Shown in pieces: positions 1 through 9,127 of a stretch of DNA of 64,000 nt (its first letter is position 1; each line of letters begins with the position of its first letter). The DNA comes from Candidatus Aminicenantota bacterium (GTDB taxonomy: Bacteria > Acidobacteriota > Aminicenantia > UBA2199). The stretch lies in contig JAFGSF010000062.1 of assembly GCA_016934745.1 (NCBI GenBank), positions 1-64,000 of the forward strand, written 5' to 3'. A model generated the notes under the pieces. It saw only the letters and a list, made by a program, of their open reading frames with translations. It made no database searches and was not told the origin of the DNA. A program made the translations under genes and the position numbers.

Positions 1-147
1 AACCCTCCTGCATCATCCGTAGGGGCGGTTCGCGAACCGCCCACGATATCGAAATTCACCTGTCGTAGGGGAGAGTTAAACCCTGGGCCGCAACCCTCCC
101 GCATGATCTCCACTTATCGCGGGAACGACCGGCGGTCGCCCTTTTCA
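1..147. repeat. Decayed intergenic repeat block
   Basis: This gene-free stretch holds repeat debris. A 20-nt perfect palindrome lies at 23-42 (GGGCGGTTCG and its reverse complement). The opening motif AACCCTCCTGCATCATC (1-17) recurs with two mismatches at 92-108. A second small palindrome, CGACCG/CGGTCG around one central base, lies at 126-138. Related decayed pieces appear near 11428 (GACCGGTGGTTGCC) and 14766 (AGGAGCGATTCACGAAACGCC). This looks like a GC-rich intergenic repeat family. I see no gene in it. Confidence 0.5.
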
Positions 148-209
148 GGATGAAATTAATCCGTTTTTAGCATATAATTTACGCTAAAGAGAGATGGGAG
201 GAGGACAAG

Positions 210-485
210 ATGAAACTCAAGCATCTATTCTTTATCAACATTTTTTTCGCGGTATTTTTCGGCGTGAGTTGTACCTTTTTTGCCGGCTGGGTGACCCGGC
301 TTTACGGCCTGGCCCCAGAGATCGGCTCCCTGTGGGCCCGGCGCCGCCTGACCATTCCGTTTTCAGCGTCAACCCATCCCCGCGCCGATAGGAATAAAGT
401 CATTTTTTTAAAAAAGAGAGGCCAAATTCCGATTTTTCCGCGCCAGGCAGCGTACAAACCTTCAGGCACCCGAAGTGACGAATGA
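210..485 (+). pseudogene. Truncated small membrane protein (DUF4345-like N-terminus)
   Basis: A strong Shine-Dalgarno (GGGAGGAGGA, 196-205) and a TATAAT at 173-178 precede an ATG at 210. The first 45 or so residues look genuine: a hydrophobic segment (LFFINIFFAVFFGVSCTFFA) and then a WVTRLYGLAPEIG-type stretch typical of small multi-TM proteins that carry an LYG motif after the first helix. After about residue 46 the sequence becomes charged and non-membrane (RADRNKVIFLKKRGQ) and the expected further helices are missing. I infer a gene cut off by a deletion or frameshift whose start signals survive. A short functional peptide cannot be excluded. Confidence 0.45.
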
Positions 486-530
486 ACGGCAAGACCGGGG
501 GGCCGCACCATGGATCGAATTGGAGGATAC

Positions 531-3500
531 ATGAAGAAAACAATTTACCGGATCGCTTTTTGCCTGTTGCTGACCTCATCGGCCTTCGCCCTGCAGGACG
601 CTAGGCCGCTGCGGTTTCCCGATGTAAACAAGGACCTGGTGGTCTTCGTCTACGCCGGCGACATTTGGTCGGTGCCATCCGCCGGCGGCTCGGCCCGCAA
701 GCTGACCAACCACCCGGGGCGGGAACTCTTCCCCAAGATATCCCCGGACGGAAAATGGATTGCTTATTCCGCCGAATATTCCGGCTCGCGCCAGGTGTAC
801 GTCATCCCGGCCGAGGGCGGCACGCCTCGCCAGCTGACCTGGTACAATGACGCCGGAATCATGCCGCCGCGCGGCGGCTACGATTACGTGATCATGGACT
901 GGAGCGCCGACTCAAAGCAGATCATGGTGCGCGCCAACCGCACCCCCTGGGGCGAGCGCATGGGGAAATACTTCATGGTTTCGCTCGCCGGCGGGCTGGA
1001 GAAGCCACTGGCGATCCCGGAAGCGGGAAGCGGCCGGCTGTCGCCCGACAACCAATCAGTCTGCTACACGCCGATTGAGCGCGAGTTCCGCACCTGGAAA
1101 CGCACCCAGGGCGGCCGCGCCCAGGACATCTGGATCTATGATTTAAAGGCCAACTCCTCGAAACGGCTGACCGACTTCACGGGCACCGACCAGCATCCCC
1201 TCTGGTTCAAGGACAAGATCTGCTTCGTCTCCGACCGCGACCTGGTGCTCAATTTCTACACCTATGACCTGAAGAGCGAAAAAATCGAGCAACTGACCCG
1301 ATTCAGCGATTACGACGTGCTCTGGCCTTCCGGGCGCTTCAGTCGTGTGGCCTTCGAGAAGGGGGGATATATTTTCCTCCTTGATCTCGACTCCGGCTCC
1401 ACGCGCAAGCTGACGGTGGACCTCGATTTCGATAATCCCCACACGCTGCCCCACTTCAAGAACGTCTCCTCCCACATCACCCGCTTCGGCTATACGGTCT
1501 CACCCTCCGGAAAGAGGGCGGCTTTCGACGGCCGCGGCGACATCTTCACCGTGCCGGCCGAAAACGGACACACCGACAACCTGACCGGCAGCCAGGGCGT
1601 GCGCGAATTCTACCCGGCCTGGTCCCCGGACGGCAAGTGGATCGCGTGCTATTCCGACGCCAGCGGCGATTACGAGCTGGTCCTGCTCGACCCGGCCGGA
1701 AAAGAGAAGCCGCGGACTCTGACCCGCGGCCACAAGGTATGGAAATACCCGGCCCTCTGGTCACCCGATTCACAGAAACTGCTCTTTTCCGACAAGAACC
1801 AGTTACTGCAGATCGTGGACGTGAAGACCAAGACACTGACGGTGGTCGACCAGGCCGACCTGGCCGAGATCACCGACTACAACTGGTCACCCGATTCGCG
1901 CTGGGTCGTCTACACCAAGAACGGCTCCAACAACCTCAACACCCTGTGGGTTTACTCCCTCGACGGCAGCAAGGCCCGGCAATTGCTGAATACCCGCTAC
2001 AACTGCTTTTCCGGCTCCTTCTCCCTGGATGGCCGCTACCTTTACTTTCTATCCCAACGTGACTTCAATTGGTCCTTTTCCGATTTCGAGTTCGATTACA
2101 TCTACAACAAATCCACGCGCATCTATGCGGTCTCCCTGACCAAGTACACACCCCAGTTGCTTCCCGACAAGAACGACATCGAGGAGCTCAGGGCGCCGGA
2201 AAAGCCGGCCGTCGACCAGGGCAAGGGCAAAAAGGACGCCAAGGAGGTCAAGCCGCTGGTCATCGACTTCGCGGGCATCGACGAACGCGTGATGACGCTG
2301 CCGTTTGCCGCCGGCGACTACGGCGGGGTGCAAGACCTGGGCGGCAACAAACTGCTCTACTTCGGCGACAACGCCATCCACCTCTATGACCTGGACAGCC
2401 GCAAGGATGAAACGGTCATCAAGGGCATCGACGGCGCCGCGGTCACTGCCAACGGCAAAAAGCTCCTCTACCGGGCCGGCGGCGACTACGGCATCATCGA
2501 CATCAAACCCGGGCAGAAACCCGGGGACGCCAAGCTCAACCTTGCCGACATGACCATGCGCATCGAGCCGCTCAAGGAATGGTCGCAGATTTTCAACGAG
2601 GGCTGGCGCATCTACCGCGACTGGTTCTACGTGAAGAACATGCATGGCGTGGACTGGGAGCAGATGAAGCGCAAGTACGAGCCGCTGGTGTCCTCCATCG
2701 GCCATCGCACCGACCTGGACTTCTTATTCGGCGAAATGCTCGGCGAACTGAATGTCGGTCACACCTACGTCAACTGGGGCGACTTTGCGCGCGTGCCGCG
2801 CATCGATACCGGGCTGCTGGGCGCCGAGCTCGAGGCCGACGAGGCGGCCGGCCGCTACCGCATCAAGAAAATCTACCGCAGCGAAAACTGGAACGACAGC
2901 ACCCGTTCGCCGCTGACCGAAGTGGGCATCGACATCCGCGAAGGCGACTGCATCATCAGCCTCAACGGCAGCGAGCTGAAGATCGCCGACAATCCCTACC
3001 GGCTGTTGGAGAACACCGCCGGCAGGCGCATCGAGATCACGGTCAACGACAAGCCGCGGCGCGAAGGCGCCCGCACCTACTGGATCAAACCCATCCGCAG
3101 CGAACTGGCCCTGATGGCCCTGGATTGGGTGGAATCCCGGCGCCAGCTGGTGGACAAGCTGTCGGGCGGCCGCATCGGCTACGTCTACGTGCCCGATACC
3201 GCCGGCGCCGGCCACCGCGAATTTTACAAGGCCATCATCGCCCAGACTGAAAAGGAGGCCTGGATCATCGACGAGCGCTACAACGGCGGCGGCTACAACC
3301 CGGCCAAGATGGTCGACATGCTGGCCCGGAACCTGACCAGTTACTGGCATGGGCGCGGGGTGCGCCTGCAGCGCGACCCGGCCTTCGCTCTCGAAGGGCC
3401 GAAGGTCATGCTCATCAACCACTATTCCTCATCGGGCGGCGACAATTTCCCTTACCTGTTCCAGACGCGCCAACTGGGCACGTTGATCGGCACGCGCACC

Positions 3501-3797
3501 TGGGGAGGCCTGGTCGGTTACAACTGGAGCCCGAACCTGGTGGACGGCCCGTCGTTCGCTGTGCCGATGCGCGGCATCGTCGGCAGCGACGGCCAGTGGA
3601 CGGTGGAAGGGGTGGGTATCTATCCCGACATCGAGGTCTACGACCGGCCCGAGGAGATCGCCAAGGGCAACGACCCGTGCATCGAAGCGGCGGTAAAACA
3701 CCTGCTTGAACAACTACGAAAAAATCCGCCGGTCAAGATCCCCGAAAACCCGGCCGACCCCGACCGCTCCAAGTGGTTCGAGAAGGAGATCCGATAA
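531..3797 (+). CDS. Tricorn-like S41 family peptidase, secreted
   Basis: About 1088 residues. I choose ATG 531 because GGAGGA sits at 522-527 and the protein then opens with a signal peptide (MKKTIYRIAFCLLLTSSAFA); an in-frame ATG at 510 would spoil both. The N-terminal two thirds are WD40/TolB-like beta-propeller repeats (SPDGKWIAYSA, WSPDGKWIACYS, WSPDSRWVVYT). Then come a tricorn core domain, a PDZ-like region and the S41 protease domain. Candidate catalytic positions are the His in ELNVGHTYVNWGD, the Ser in the SSSGGDNFPY loop and the Glu in VEGVGIYPDIE. In archaea the tricorn protease degrades peptides released by the proteasome; the signal peptide here points to periplasmic or envelope peptide degradation instead. 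It is probably monocistronic: a hairpin follows at 3854-3880. Confidence 0.9.
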   Translation: MKKTIYRIAFCLLLTSSAFALQDARPLRFPDVNKDLVVFVYAGDIWSVPSAGGSARKLTNHPGRELFPKISPDGKWIAYSAEYSGSRQVYVIPAEGGTPRQLTWYNDAGIMPPRGGYDYVIMDWSADSKQIMVRANRTPWGERMGKYFMVSLAGGLEKPLAIPEAGSGRLSPDNQSVCYTPIEREFRTWKRTQGGRAQDIWIYDLKANSSKRLTDFTGTDQHPLWFKDKICFVSDRDLVLNFYTYDLKSEKIEQLTRFSDYDVLWPSGRFSRVAFEKGGYIFLLDLDSGSTRKLTVDLDFDNPHTLPHFKNVSSHITRFGYTVSPSGKRAAFDGRGDIFTVPAENGHTDNLTGSQGVREFYPAWSPDGKWIACYSDASGDYELVLLDPAGKEKPRTLTRGHKVWKYPALWSPDSQKLLFSDKNQLLQIVDVKTKTLTVVDQADLAEITDYNWSPDSRWVVYTKNGSNNLNTLWVYSLDGSKARQLLNTRYNCFSGSFSLDGRYLYFLSQRDFNWSFSDFEFDYIYNKSTRIYAVSLTKYTPQLLPDKNDIEELRAPEKPAVDQGKGKKDAKEVKPLVIDFAGIDERVMTLPFAAGDYGGVQDLGGNKLLYFGDNAIHLYDLDSRKDETVIKGIDGAAVTANGKKLLYRAGGDYGIIDIKPGQKPGDAKLNLADMTMRIEPLKEWSQIFNEGWRIYRDWFYVKNMHGVDWEQMKRKYEPLVSSIGHRTDLDFLFGEMLGELNVGHTYVNWGDFARVPRIDTGLLGAELEADEAAGRYRIKKIYRSENWNDSTRSPLTEVGIDIREGDCIISLNGSELKIADNPYRLLENTAGRRIEITVNDKPRREGARTYWIKPIRSELALMALDWVESRRQLVDKLSGGRIGYVYVPDTAGAGHREFYKAIIAQTEKEAWIIDERYNGGGYNPAKMVDMLARNLTSYWHGRGVRLQRDPAFALEGPKVMLINHYSSSGGDNFPYLFQTRQLGTLIGTRTWGGLVGYNWSPNLVDGPSFAVPMRGIVGSDGQWTVEGVGIYPDIEVYDRPEEIAKGNDPCIEAAVKHLLEQLRKNPPVKIPENPADPDRSKWFEKEIR

Positions 3798-3853
3798 AAA
3801 TAATTTATAAAGCACGAATCACCGACAGGATCCGGAGCGCACGGAACTGTTCC

Positions 3854-3880
3854 CGCATACCGGCCGTGCCGGGGTATGCG
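3854..3880 (+). terminator. GC-rich hairpin after the tricorn-like gene
   Basis: Left arm CGCATACCGGC pairs with right arm GCCGGGGTATGCG around a CGT loop, with a two-base bulge. It begins 57 nt after the stop codon. There is no T-run, so intrinsic termination is uncertain; it may instead be a decayed palindromic repeat. Confidence 0.35.
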
Positions 3881-3905
3881 TGTGCGTCGCGGCGGCCAGC
3901 CACTC

Positions 3906-4325
3906 CTATTTCACATACTGCTGCAAGACAGCGGCAATCTGCTCACTGACGCGCTTGAGTGCCTGCGTGGTGGTGCCGCTCAAAGCCGGGAGAATACTCT
4001 TCAGACTGGATTCGCCATGGGTGATGAATGAACCTATTTCTTTCGGCCCAGCCTCCGCGAGCAAACGATTCTCGGTCACCACCCGTGCCTGGCCCTTATA
4101 TTTCCCCAGCAACAGTCGTCCCATCGTCCCCACCTTGCGCAGCGTGACAATCTTCACTTCCAGCGTCCAGTCAACCGGATCAACACTGCGGTCCGCGCCG
4201 GATACCACGGTGAGGAAAATGCGGCGTTCAGGTAGATTTTTAGATGAGGCAATAAGCTCACGCGACGCTCCATTAGCACATTCTTCTAAACATCGCGAAC
4301 CTTTCTCCATGCCGATCTCCATCAA
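3906..4325 (-). CDS. Hypothetical protein
   Basis: About 139 residues, alone in a 730-nt gap between the tricorn-like gene and the NYN gene. Composition looks protein-like (a SSKNLPERRIFLTVVSG strand followed by charged helices), and no membrane segment or known motif is seen. The start is unclear: TTG 4325 or ATG 4322, neither with a Shine-Dalgarno. The open frame continues upstream for about 14 codons (SDDGSGFNYAFEEL) to a stop near 4368, so the true N-terminus may be missing. The opposite strand is also open for 153 codons. A decayed gene is possible. The rest of the gap (3881-3905, 4326-4413) shows nothing I recognise. Confidence 0.35.
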   Translation of the reverse strand: MMEIGMEKGSRCLEECANGASRELIASSKNLPERRIFLTVVSGADRSVDPVDWTLEVKIVTLRKVGTMGRLLLGKYKGQARVVTENRLLAEAGPKEIGSFITHGESSLKSILPALSGTTTQALKRVSEQIAAVLQQYVK

Positions 4326-4413
4326 TTCTTCAAATGCGTAATTAAACCCTGACCCATCGTCTATTGACTAATCTGTCCTACTCTGCTAAATTGATTGCGG
4401 CTTTGAACCTAAT

Positions 4414-4520
4414 CCGGCAAAGTTGCGACGTCCCCTGCAAGGGGGGATAAGAGCCTTAGATAGCAAATTCAAAAAATCTCCAAGCAGTTGCTAGGTTTTG
4501 AATTTGCCGTAAGGCTCTAA
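4414..4520 (+). repeat. Dispersed palindromic repeat, copy A
   Basis: A 107-nt unit. It opens with CCGGCAAAGTTGCGACG and TCCCCTGCAAGGGGGGATAA. A long imperfect hairpin follows, with left arm 4450-4470 (AGAGCCTTAGATAGCAAATT...) and right arm 4500-4518 (GAATTTGCCGTAAGGCTCT). Closely related copies lie at 60965-61072 in the same orientation and at 17256-17394 inverted. Here it ends 10 nt before the NYN gene, so the hairpin would lie in that gene's leader. Confidence 0.85.
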
Positions 4521-4530
4521 GGGAGAGAAA

Positions 4531-5316
4531 ATGGCCGAAATTACCATGGACAGCAAAGACAACAAGATGGCCGTGCTCATCGACGGCGACAACGCCCAGG
4601 CCTCACTGCTGAACAAGATGCTGGCCGAGATCGCCAAGCACGGTTCGGTGACCATCCGCCGCATCTACGGCGACTGGACAACATCGAACATGCACTCCTG
4701 GAAGGATGCCCTGCACCTGCACGCCGTGCAGCCCATCCAGCAGTTCCGCTACACCGTGGGCAAGAACGCCACCGACAGCGCCCTGATCATCGACGCCATG
4801 GACATCATGCATCGCAGGCTGGTCGAGGGCTTCGCGATCGTATCGTCGGACAGTGACTATACGCGGCTGGCTACGCGCATCCGTGAGGAAGGTTTCTTTG
4901 TCATGGGCATCGGCCAAAAAAAGACGCCCAAGTCGTTCGTCAATGCCTGCGACCTGTTCATCTACACCGAGAACCTGGCCCCCAAGCGCGATAACAAGCA
5001 GCGCCCGGATCAGGGCCGCGGCCGCGGCGGAAGCAAGAAAGGAGAGCCGCAGCAGCCACAGCAACCGCAACCTCTCTACGCCGGCTCCGACCCCATGCCG
5101 CTGCTGCGCGAAGCCTACGAGATGGTGGTACAGGAAAACGGCTGGGCCAACCTGGGACCGATGGGCAAGGCGCTGCTGCAACTCGATCCCGGCTTCGACC
5201 CGCGCAGCTTCGGCCAGCGCCAGCTGTCCTCGCTGATCAAATCCCTGGCCGATTTCGAGATCCGCCGCAGTGACGAGCATTCGCAGACCGGTGTCTGGGT
5301 GCGCTTGAAGGAATAA
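4531..5316 (+). CDS. NYN-domain protein with C-terminal OST-HTH/LOTUS-like domain
   Basis: About 261 residues. Residues 12-150 form a NYN (PIN-like) nuclease domain: AVLIDGDNAQ near the start, the central GKNATDSALIIDAMD and the late VSSDSDYTRLATRIRE carry the acidic residues expected to bind metal. A basic, Gln/Pro-rich linker (about 155-185) leads to a C-terminal winged-helix segment (about 187-258) that fits the OST-HTH/LOTUS fold usual in limkain-b1-type proteins. The family is thought to bind and cut RNA; the substrate is unknown. Shine-Dalgarno GGGAGAG precedes ATG 4531, immediately after repeat copy A. It appears to be a single-gene unit. Confidence 0.85.
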   Translation: MAEITMDSKDNKMAVLIDGDNAQASLLNKMLAEIAKHGSVTIRRIYGDWTTSNMHSWKDALHLHAVQPIQQFRYTVGKNATDSALIIDAMDIMHRRLVEGFAIVSSDSDYTRLATRIREEGFFVMGIGQKKTPKSFVNACDLFIYTENLAPKRDNKQRPDQGRGRGGSKKGEPQQPQQPQPLYAGSDPMPLLREAYEMVVQENGWANLGPMGKALLQLDPGFDPRSFGQRQLSSLIKSLADFEIRRSDEHSQTGVWVRLKE

Positions 5317-5392
5317 CCCTCATATTTTCACGCTGAAACCTTTTTTTGCAAGAAAAAAAACACTGCGTTGTTTATAGAAGCGAGGCAGTAAA

Positions 5393-5755
5393 ATGAAAAA
5401 AATCAAGTTGCTTGTTTTTATGTTCTTGTTTTCTGCGGGGCTGACGACGCTCTTTCCCTGCGACATCAGCTTTGAAACCGCCAAAATAGTTGAGAACGGC
5501 AAAAATAAAATCAACATCAAAATCCTGGTCGACATAGTGCACCGGAATTGCCCTGTAGATATTGAAAAAACCAGGCTGGTCTTCGATGGCATCCAGATTG
5601 AAAAAAAGAGTCCATGGATAAAAATCGATGCCTGCACCTGGGAAATGGAACTGACCGGTACACTGCCGGGCAACAAGACTGGCGAGATCCACGTTGTCCG
5701 CGAGTGTTCAAAAAGGGGCCTTCATCAGGAAAGCTTGAAAATCGAGGCGCAGTGA
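5393..5755 (+). CDS. Small secreted protein, unknown function
   Basis: About 120 residues. An N-terminal signal peptide (KKIKLLVFMFLFSAGLTTLF) is followed by a short beta-rich domain. Four Cys occur in the mature part (positions about 23, 49, 82 and 104), which would suit disulfides outside the cytoplasm. GAGG lies about 10 nt upstream of the ATG. The gene converges on mfd with a 24-nt gap. I do not recognise the family. Confidence 0.65.
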   Translation: MKKIKLLVFMFLFSAGLTTLFPCDISFETAKIVENGKNKINIKILVDIVHRNCPVDIEKTRLVFDGIQIEKKSPWIKIDACTWEMELTGTLPGNKTGEIHVVRECSKRGLHQESLKIEAQ

Positions 5756-5779
5756 CGCCTTGAAGACAATGGCTTGCAT

Positions 5780-8700
5780 TTAAAGGAGCAGCCGTTCCAA
5801 TTTGCAACCCAATTGGCAAAAGCCCTCCAAAGACGTGTATTGCAGTTCCCAGTGCTTTTGATCGACGACTTCCAGCCCGGGAATGGCATGGTCCGCCCCG
5901 CTTTTCAACTGGAGTTCCCTGCCCGACTCCACCTGTACGCGATCGCCGAAAATTTCGACCTTCAGCCAACCCAAGCGCCGGGCGAACAGCTTCACCGCTC
6001 CCACGTAAAAGATCTTCTCCACGCTTTCGGGAATTTGCCCGAAACGATCGCCTAATTCGGCGCGCAGCTGCACCAATTCATCGGGCTGAAGCGCCTCAAG
6101 GATGCGACGATAAACGCGGATGCGCTCCGCTGTGTCGGTGAGATACGATTCGGCAATGGCGTAGGAAAAATGAACGCGCATCTGCAGCTCCGGTTCGGCC
6201 AGGCCTTCGCCCTTGAATTCGCGGATCGTCTGCTGCAGGAGTTCCAGGAAATAATCATAGCCCAGCGCTTCGACGTGGCCATGCTGGCGGTTGCCAAGCA
6301 GGGCGCCGGCGCCGCGCAGGCTGAGGTCGAACTCGGCAAGCTTGTAGCCCGAGCCCAATTCGGAAAACTCGCGGATGGCATCCAGCCTTTTTTTGGCTTT
6401 TTCGCTCATGATCGGCTGGCGGGAGTCAACCAGGAAATAGGCATAAGCCTGGCGGCTGCTGCGGCCGATACGGCCGCGCAACTGGTACATCTGGGTCAAG
6501 CCCAAACGGTCGGCGTTCATGACCAGCAAGGTATTGACGCGCGGGATGTCGATGCCGTTTTCGATGATGGTCGTCGAGAGCAACAGCCGGTACTTGCCGG
6601 CGATAAAATCCATCAGGCTCTTCTCGATCTGCGTAGTCGCCATGCGGGCGTGGATGACCACCATGGCCACGTCGGGCAGCCAGGCGGCCAGTTGGTCACG
6701 GAAAGCGAATATGCGTTCAATATCATTGAATACCACAAATACCGCACCGTCGCGCTCGATTTCGTTGAGCACGGCCGAGACCACGACGTCCCGGGAAAAG
6801 TAGCCCACGAAATTCTTGATGGCCAGCCGGCCCAGGGGCGGAGTGTTGATAATGGAAATATCCTGCAGTCCCGAGAGGGCCATGGACAGGGTGCGCGGGA
6901 TGGGCGTCGCCGACAGGGTGAGCACATCGATGTGTTCCCGGCCTTTCTTCAGTTTTTCCTTCTGGAACACGCCGAAACGCTGTTCCTCGTCCACGATAAA
7001 CAAGCCCAGGTTCTTGAATGCAATCCCCTTGGCCAGCAGCGCATGGGTGCCGACGACCAGGTCGATCGTACCCCGTTCGAGCCCGGTTATGATCCTTTTT
7101 TTTTCTTTGGCGTCCACCAGACGCGACAGCATGGCCAGGCGCAAGGGAAAATCGGCCAAGCGATGCTGGAAGTTGCGGAAATGCTGCAGGGCCAGGATGG
7201 TGGTCGGGCAAAGAAAGGCCACCTGCTTGCCGTTGGCCACGGTACGCAGCGCCGCCCTCAGGGCTACTTCGGTCTTGCCGAAGCTGACATCACCGCAGAT
7301 CAGCCGGTCCATGGGGAAATCGGCGGCCAGGTCGTCCAAAACGGCGCGGATGGCCTTCTTTTGGTCTTCGGTCTCCACAAAAGAAAAGTCATGCTGCAGT
7401 TTTTCTTCGATATCGGCCACCGGCAGCAGGGCCGGTTTGCGCAGTGCCTTGCGCATGGCATACAGATCGAGCAAATCACGGGTGTAATGGATGATCGACT
7501 TTTTGGCCCGCTCGGTCTTTTGGCGCCAGGTTTTTCCGCCCAGACGGTCCATGGCCGGCAGGCTTTCTTCGCTGCCACTGTAGGGTTTCAGTACATCGAG
7601 TTCGTGCCAGGGCACATAAAGAAATTCCCGGTTCAGGTACTCGATCTTCAGGAATTCAAACCCTTGGCCTTCAAAATTCAGACGTTTGAAACCGGCAAAT
7701 TTGCCAATGCCATGACGGCGGTGCACGACCAGATCGCCGACCGCCATTTCGCGTTGCCATTGTTCCGGCGCCCGGGCACGAACCTTGATGGCGCCCTGGT
7801 TGGGCTGGTAAACCCGGCCGGTCAAAAAAATGGTTTTTTGGCGTGGATTCTCAAAAGAACAAGGAATATTGAAAAAATGGCTTTCCAGCCCCGGCAACAG
7901 GGCTTGCACGTTTTCCAGCAAGCGGCTGTCAGCTGCGTAAGCAAGCAAGCGGAAACCCTGTGCAGACAGACGCTGTAAATGGGCCATATCGGCGCCGTCT
8001 AGTGTCAGCAGGCTTTTGCCCCAGACCCGAATATCCATATCCATCCCGGTCCGCTCCGGAAAATCAACGAAATTGACGATTTTCTCCTCGGCATAGGGGA
8101 AACTGAAAATTGTTTCGACTTCGATCGCGGTGTGCTTCCTTTCGACAACGGCCAGGCGGATACGGCGATAATTTTCCAGCAACTTATGGTACTCGTGTTC
8201 AATTTTATCGAAATTCTGAGCCAACAACCGGCAAGGAGACAGGGCCTCGGTCAGAAAAAACGAGTTTGCCGCTGGCAGAAGGAAAGGGATTTCTGCGTCG
8301 GCCTGTCCGGGAAAATAGCAATTGGGGACGATAACTATCCGGGCCAGGGCCGCCAGCGATCGCTGCGAATCCAGGTCAAAGGAACGCAGCGACACAACGC
8401 GTCGTCCTTCGAATTCCAGGCGCACCGGATGATTGCTGTTGACTGGAAAGACATCGACCACGTTGCCGCGCCAGGCGATATCACCGTTGATTTCGACGAC
8501 GTCGCGCCGCTGATAGCCCAGGCCAACGATATCATGGATCAGTTCATTGCGCTCCAGGATATCGTTGTTCTGGATCGCCAGATCCATGACGGCAGTGGAA
8601 CTCTGCTTCTCGATGCGCAGGCTCAAGGCCGCCAGTGTTGCCAATACAATCATTTTCCTGCCGGCGCGCAGGTCAACCAGCAGCCGCTGCTTGGCTGCGA

Positions 8701-8992
8701 TTCGCGCCGGATCGGGACTGGGATTGATGTAGGGATCCTCGAATGGCAGCCGGTATATATGCACCGGGACATCATCCAGGGCAAACAACTTCAGCCACTG
8801 CTCCACTTTTTCCTTTCTGACCGCAAACGATTCATTCTCTCCGCCAAGCCAGACCACGCTTTCCCTGAAATGGGCAAAAATTCCGGTCACGGCCAATTCA
8901 AGCGCTGCGCTGTCCACGGTCGCGATCTTGATGCGCTGGCTGGGACTGCCCAGAGCAGTAAAAAAATCCGGGCTAAAAACGGTCTCGAGCAT
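5780..8992 (-). CDS. mfd: Transcription-repair coupling factor Mfd
   Basis: About 1070 residues, slightly short of the usual 1150. Mfd removes stalled RNA polymerase from damaged DNA and recruits UvrA. Seen in order: an N-terminal UvrB-like region, a CarD-like RNAP-interacting domain around residues 420-480 (GDLVVHRRHGIGKFAGF), the RecG-like helicase motor with motif I ICGDVSFGKTE and motif II VDEEQRFGV, motifs LSATPIPRTL and QLRGRIGRS, and a C-terminal TRCF domain. Motif I usually reads GDVGFGKTE; here the central Gly is Ser. ATG 8992 lies 7 nt after a TATAAT box and has no Shine-Dalgarno, which suggests a leaderless mRNA. A long reading frame on the opposite strand is a codon-bias shadow. 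Confidence 0.97.
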   Translation of the reverse strand: MLETVFSPDFFTALGSPSQRIKIATVDSAALELAVTGIFAHFRESVVWLGGENESFAVRKEKVEQWLKLFALDDVPVHIYRLPFEDPYINPSPDPARIAAKQRLLVDLRAGRKMIVLATLAALSLRIEKQSSTAVMDLAIQNNDILERNELIHDIVGLGYQRRDVVEINGDIAWRGNVVDVFPVNSNHPVRLEFEGRRVVSLRSFDLDSQRSLAALARIVIVPNCYFPGQADAEIPFLLPAANSFFLTEALSPCRLLAQNFDKIEHEYHKLLENYRRIRLAVVERKHTAIEVETIFSFPYAEEKIVNFVDFPERTGMDMDIRVWGKSLLTLDGADMAHLQRLSAQGFRLLAYAADSRLLENVQALLPGLESHFFNIPCSFENPRQKTIFLTGRVYQPNQGAIKVRARAPEQWQREMAVGDLVVHRRHGIGKFAGFKRLNFEGQGFEFLKIEYLNREFLYVPWHELDVLKPYSGSEESLPAMDRLGGKTWRQKTERAKKSIIHYTRDLLDLYAMRKALRKPALLPVADIEEKLQHDFSFVETEDQKKAIRAVLDDLAADFPMDRLICGDVSFGKTEVALRAALRTVANGKQVAFLCPTTILALQHFRNFQHRLADFPLRLAMLSRLVDAKEKKRIITGLERGTIDLVVGTHALLAKGIAFKNLGLFIVDEEQRFGVFQKEKLKKGREHIDVLTLSATPIPRTLSMALSGLQDISIINTPPLGRLAIKNFVGYFSRDVVVSAVLNEIERDGAVFVVFNDIERIFAFRDQLAAWLPDVAMVVIHARMATTQIEKSLMDFIAGKYRLLLSTTIIENGIDIPRVNTLLVMNADRLGLTQMYQLRGRIGRSSRQAYAYFLVDSRQPIMSEKAKKRLDAIREFSELGSGYKLAEFDLSLRGAGALLGNRQHGHVEALGYDYFLELLQQTIREFKGEGLAEPELQMRVHFSYAIAESYLTDTAERIRVYRRILEALQPDELVQLRAELGDRFGQIPESVEKIFYVGAVKLFARRLGWLKVEIFGDRVQVESGRELQLKSGADHAIPGLEVVDQKHWELQYTSLEGFCQLGCKLERLLL

Positions 8993-8999
8993 GTTTTTG

Positions 9000-9029
9000 A
9001 TTATAGCACCAACTAGAAATTCATCTCAA
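9000..9029 (-). promoter_or_regulatory. mfd promoter (leaderless type)
   Basis: On the minus strand, TTGAGA (9024-9029), an 18-nt spacer, then TATAAT (9000-9005). The box ends 7 nt before the mfd ATG, so transcription should begin at or within a base of the start codon. Confidence 0.7.
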
Positions 9030-9089
9030 CGACATGCAATAAACTTGTCCCAAGGTTCGCATAAAACAGCCCAGCCGCATGGTTCGGGT

Positions 9090-9118
9090 TTGACTTCACT
9101 CCATGAAATTATTATGAT
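9090..9118 (+). promoter_or_regulatory. Promoter of the CCA-adding enzyme/folP operon
   Basis: TTGACT (9090-9095), a 17-nt spacer, TATGAT (9113-9118). The predicted start of transcription is about 9125. That lies after the in-frame GTG at 9119, so ATG 9128 is the likely start codon. Confidence 0.7.
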
Positions 9119-9127
9119 GTGAGCAAC

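Noticed and set aside
3880..4341. A 153-codon plus-strand frame opposite the hypothetical gene at 3906-4325
   Set aside because: The minus-strand reading has a more protein-like composition; no start signals on the plus strand.
6170..7978. A 602-codon open frame on the plus strand inside mfd
   Set aside because: It is antisense to conserved Mfd motifs, has no ribosome site and a composition rich in His/Gln/Asp, typical of a codon-bias shadow.
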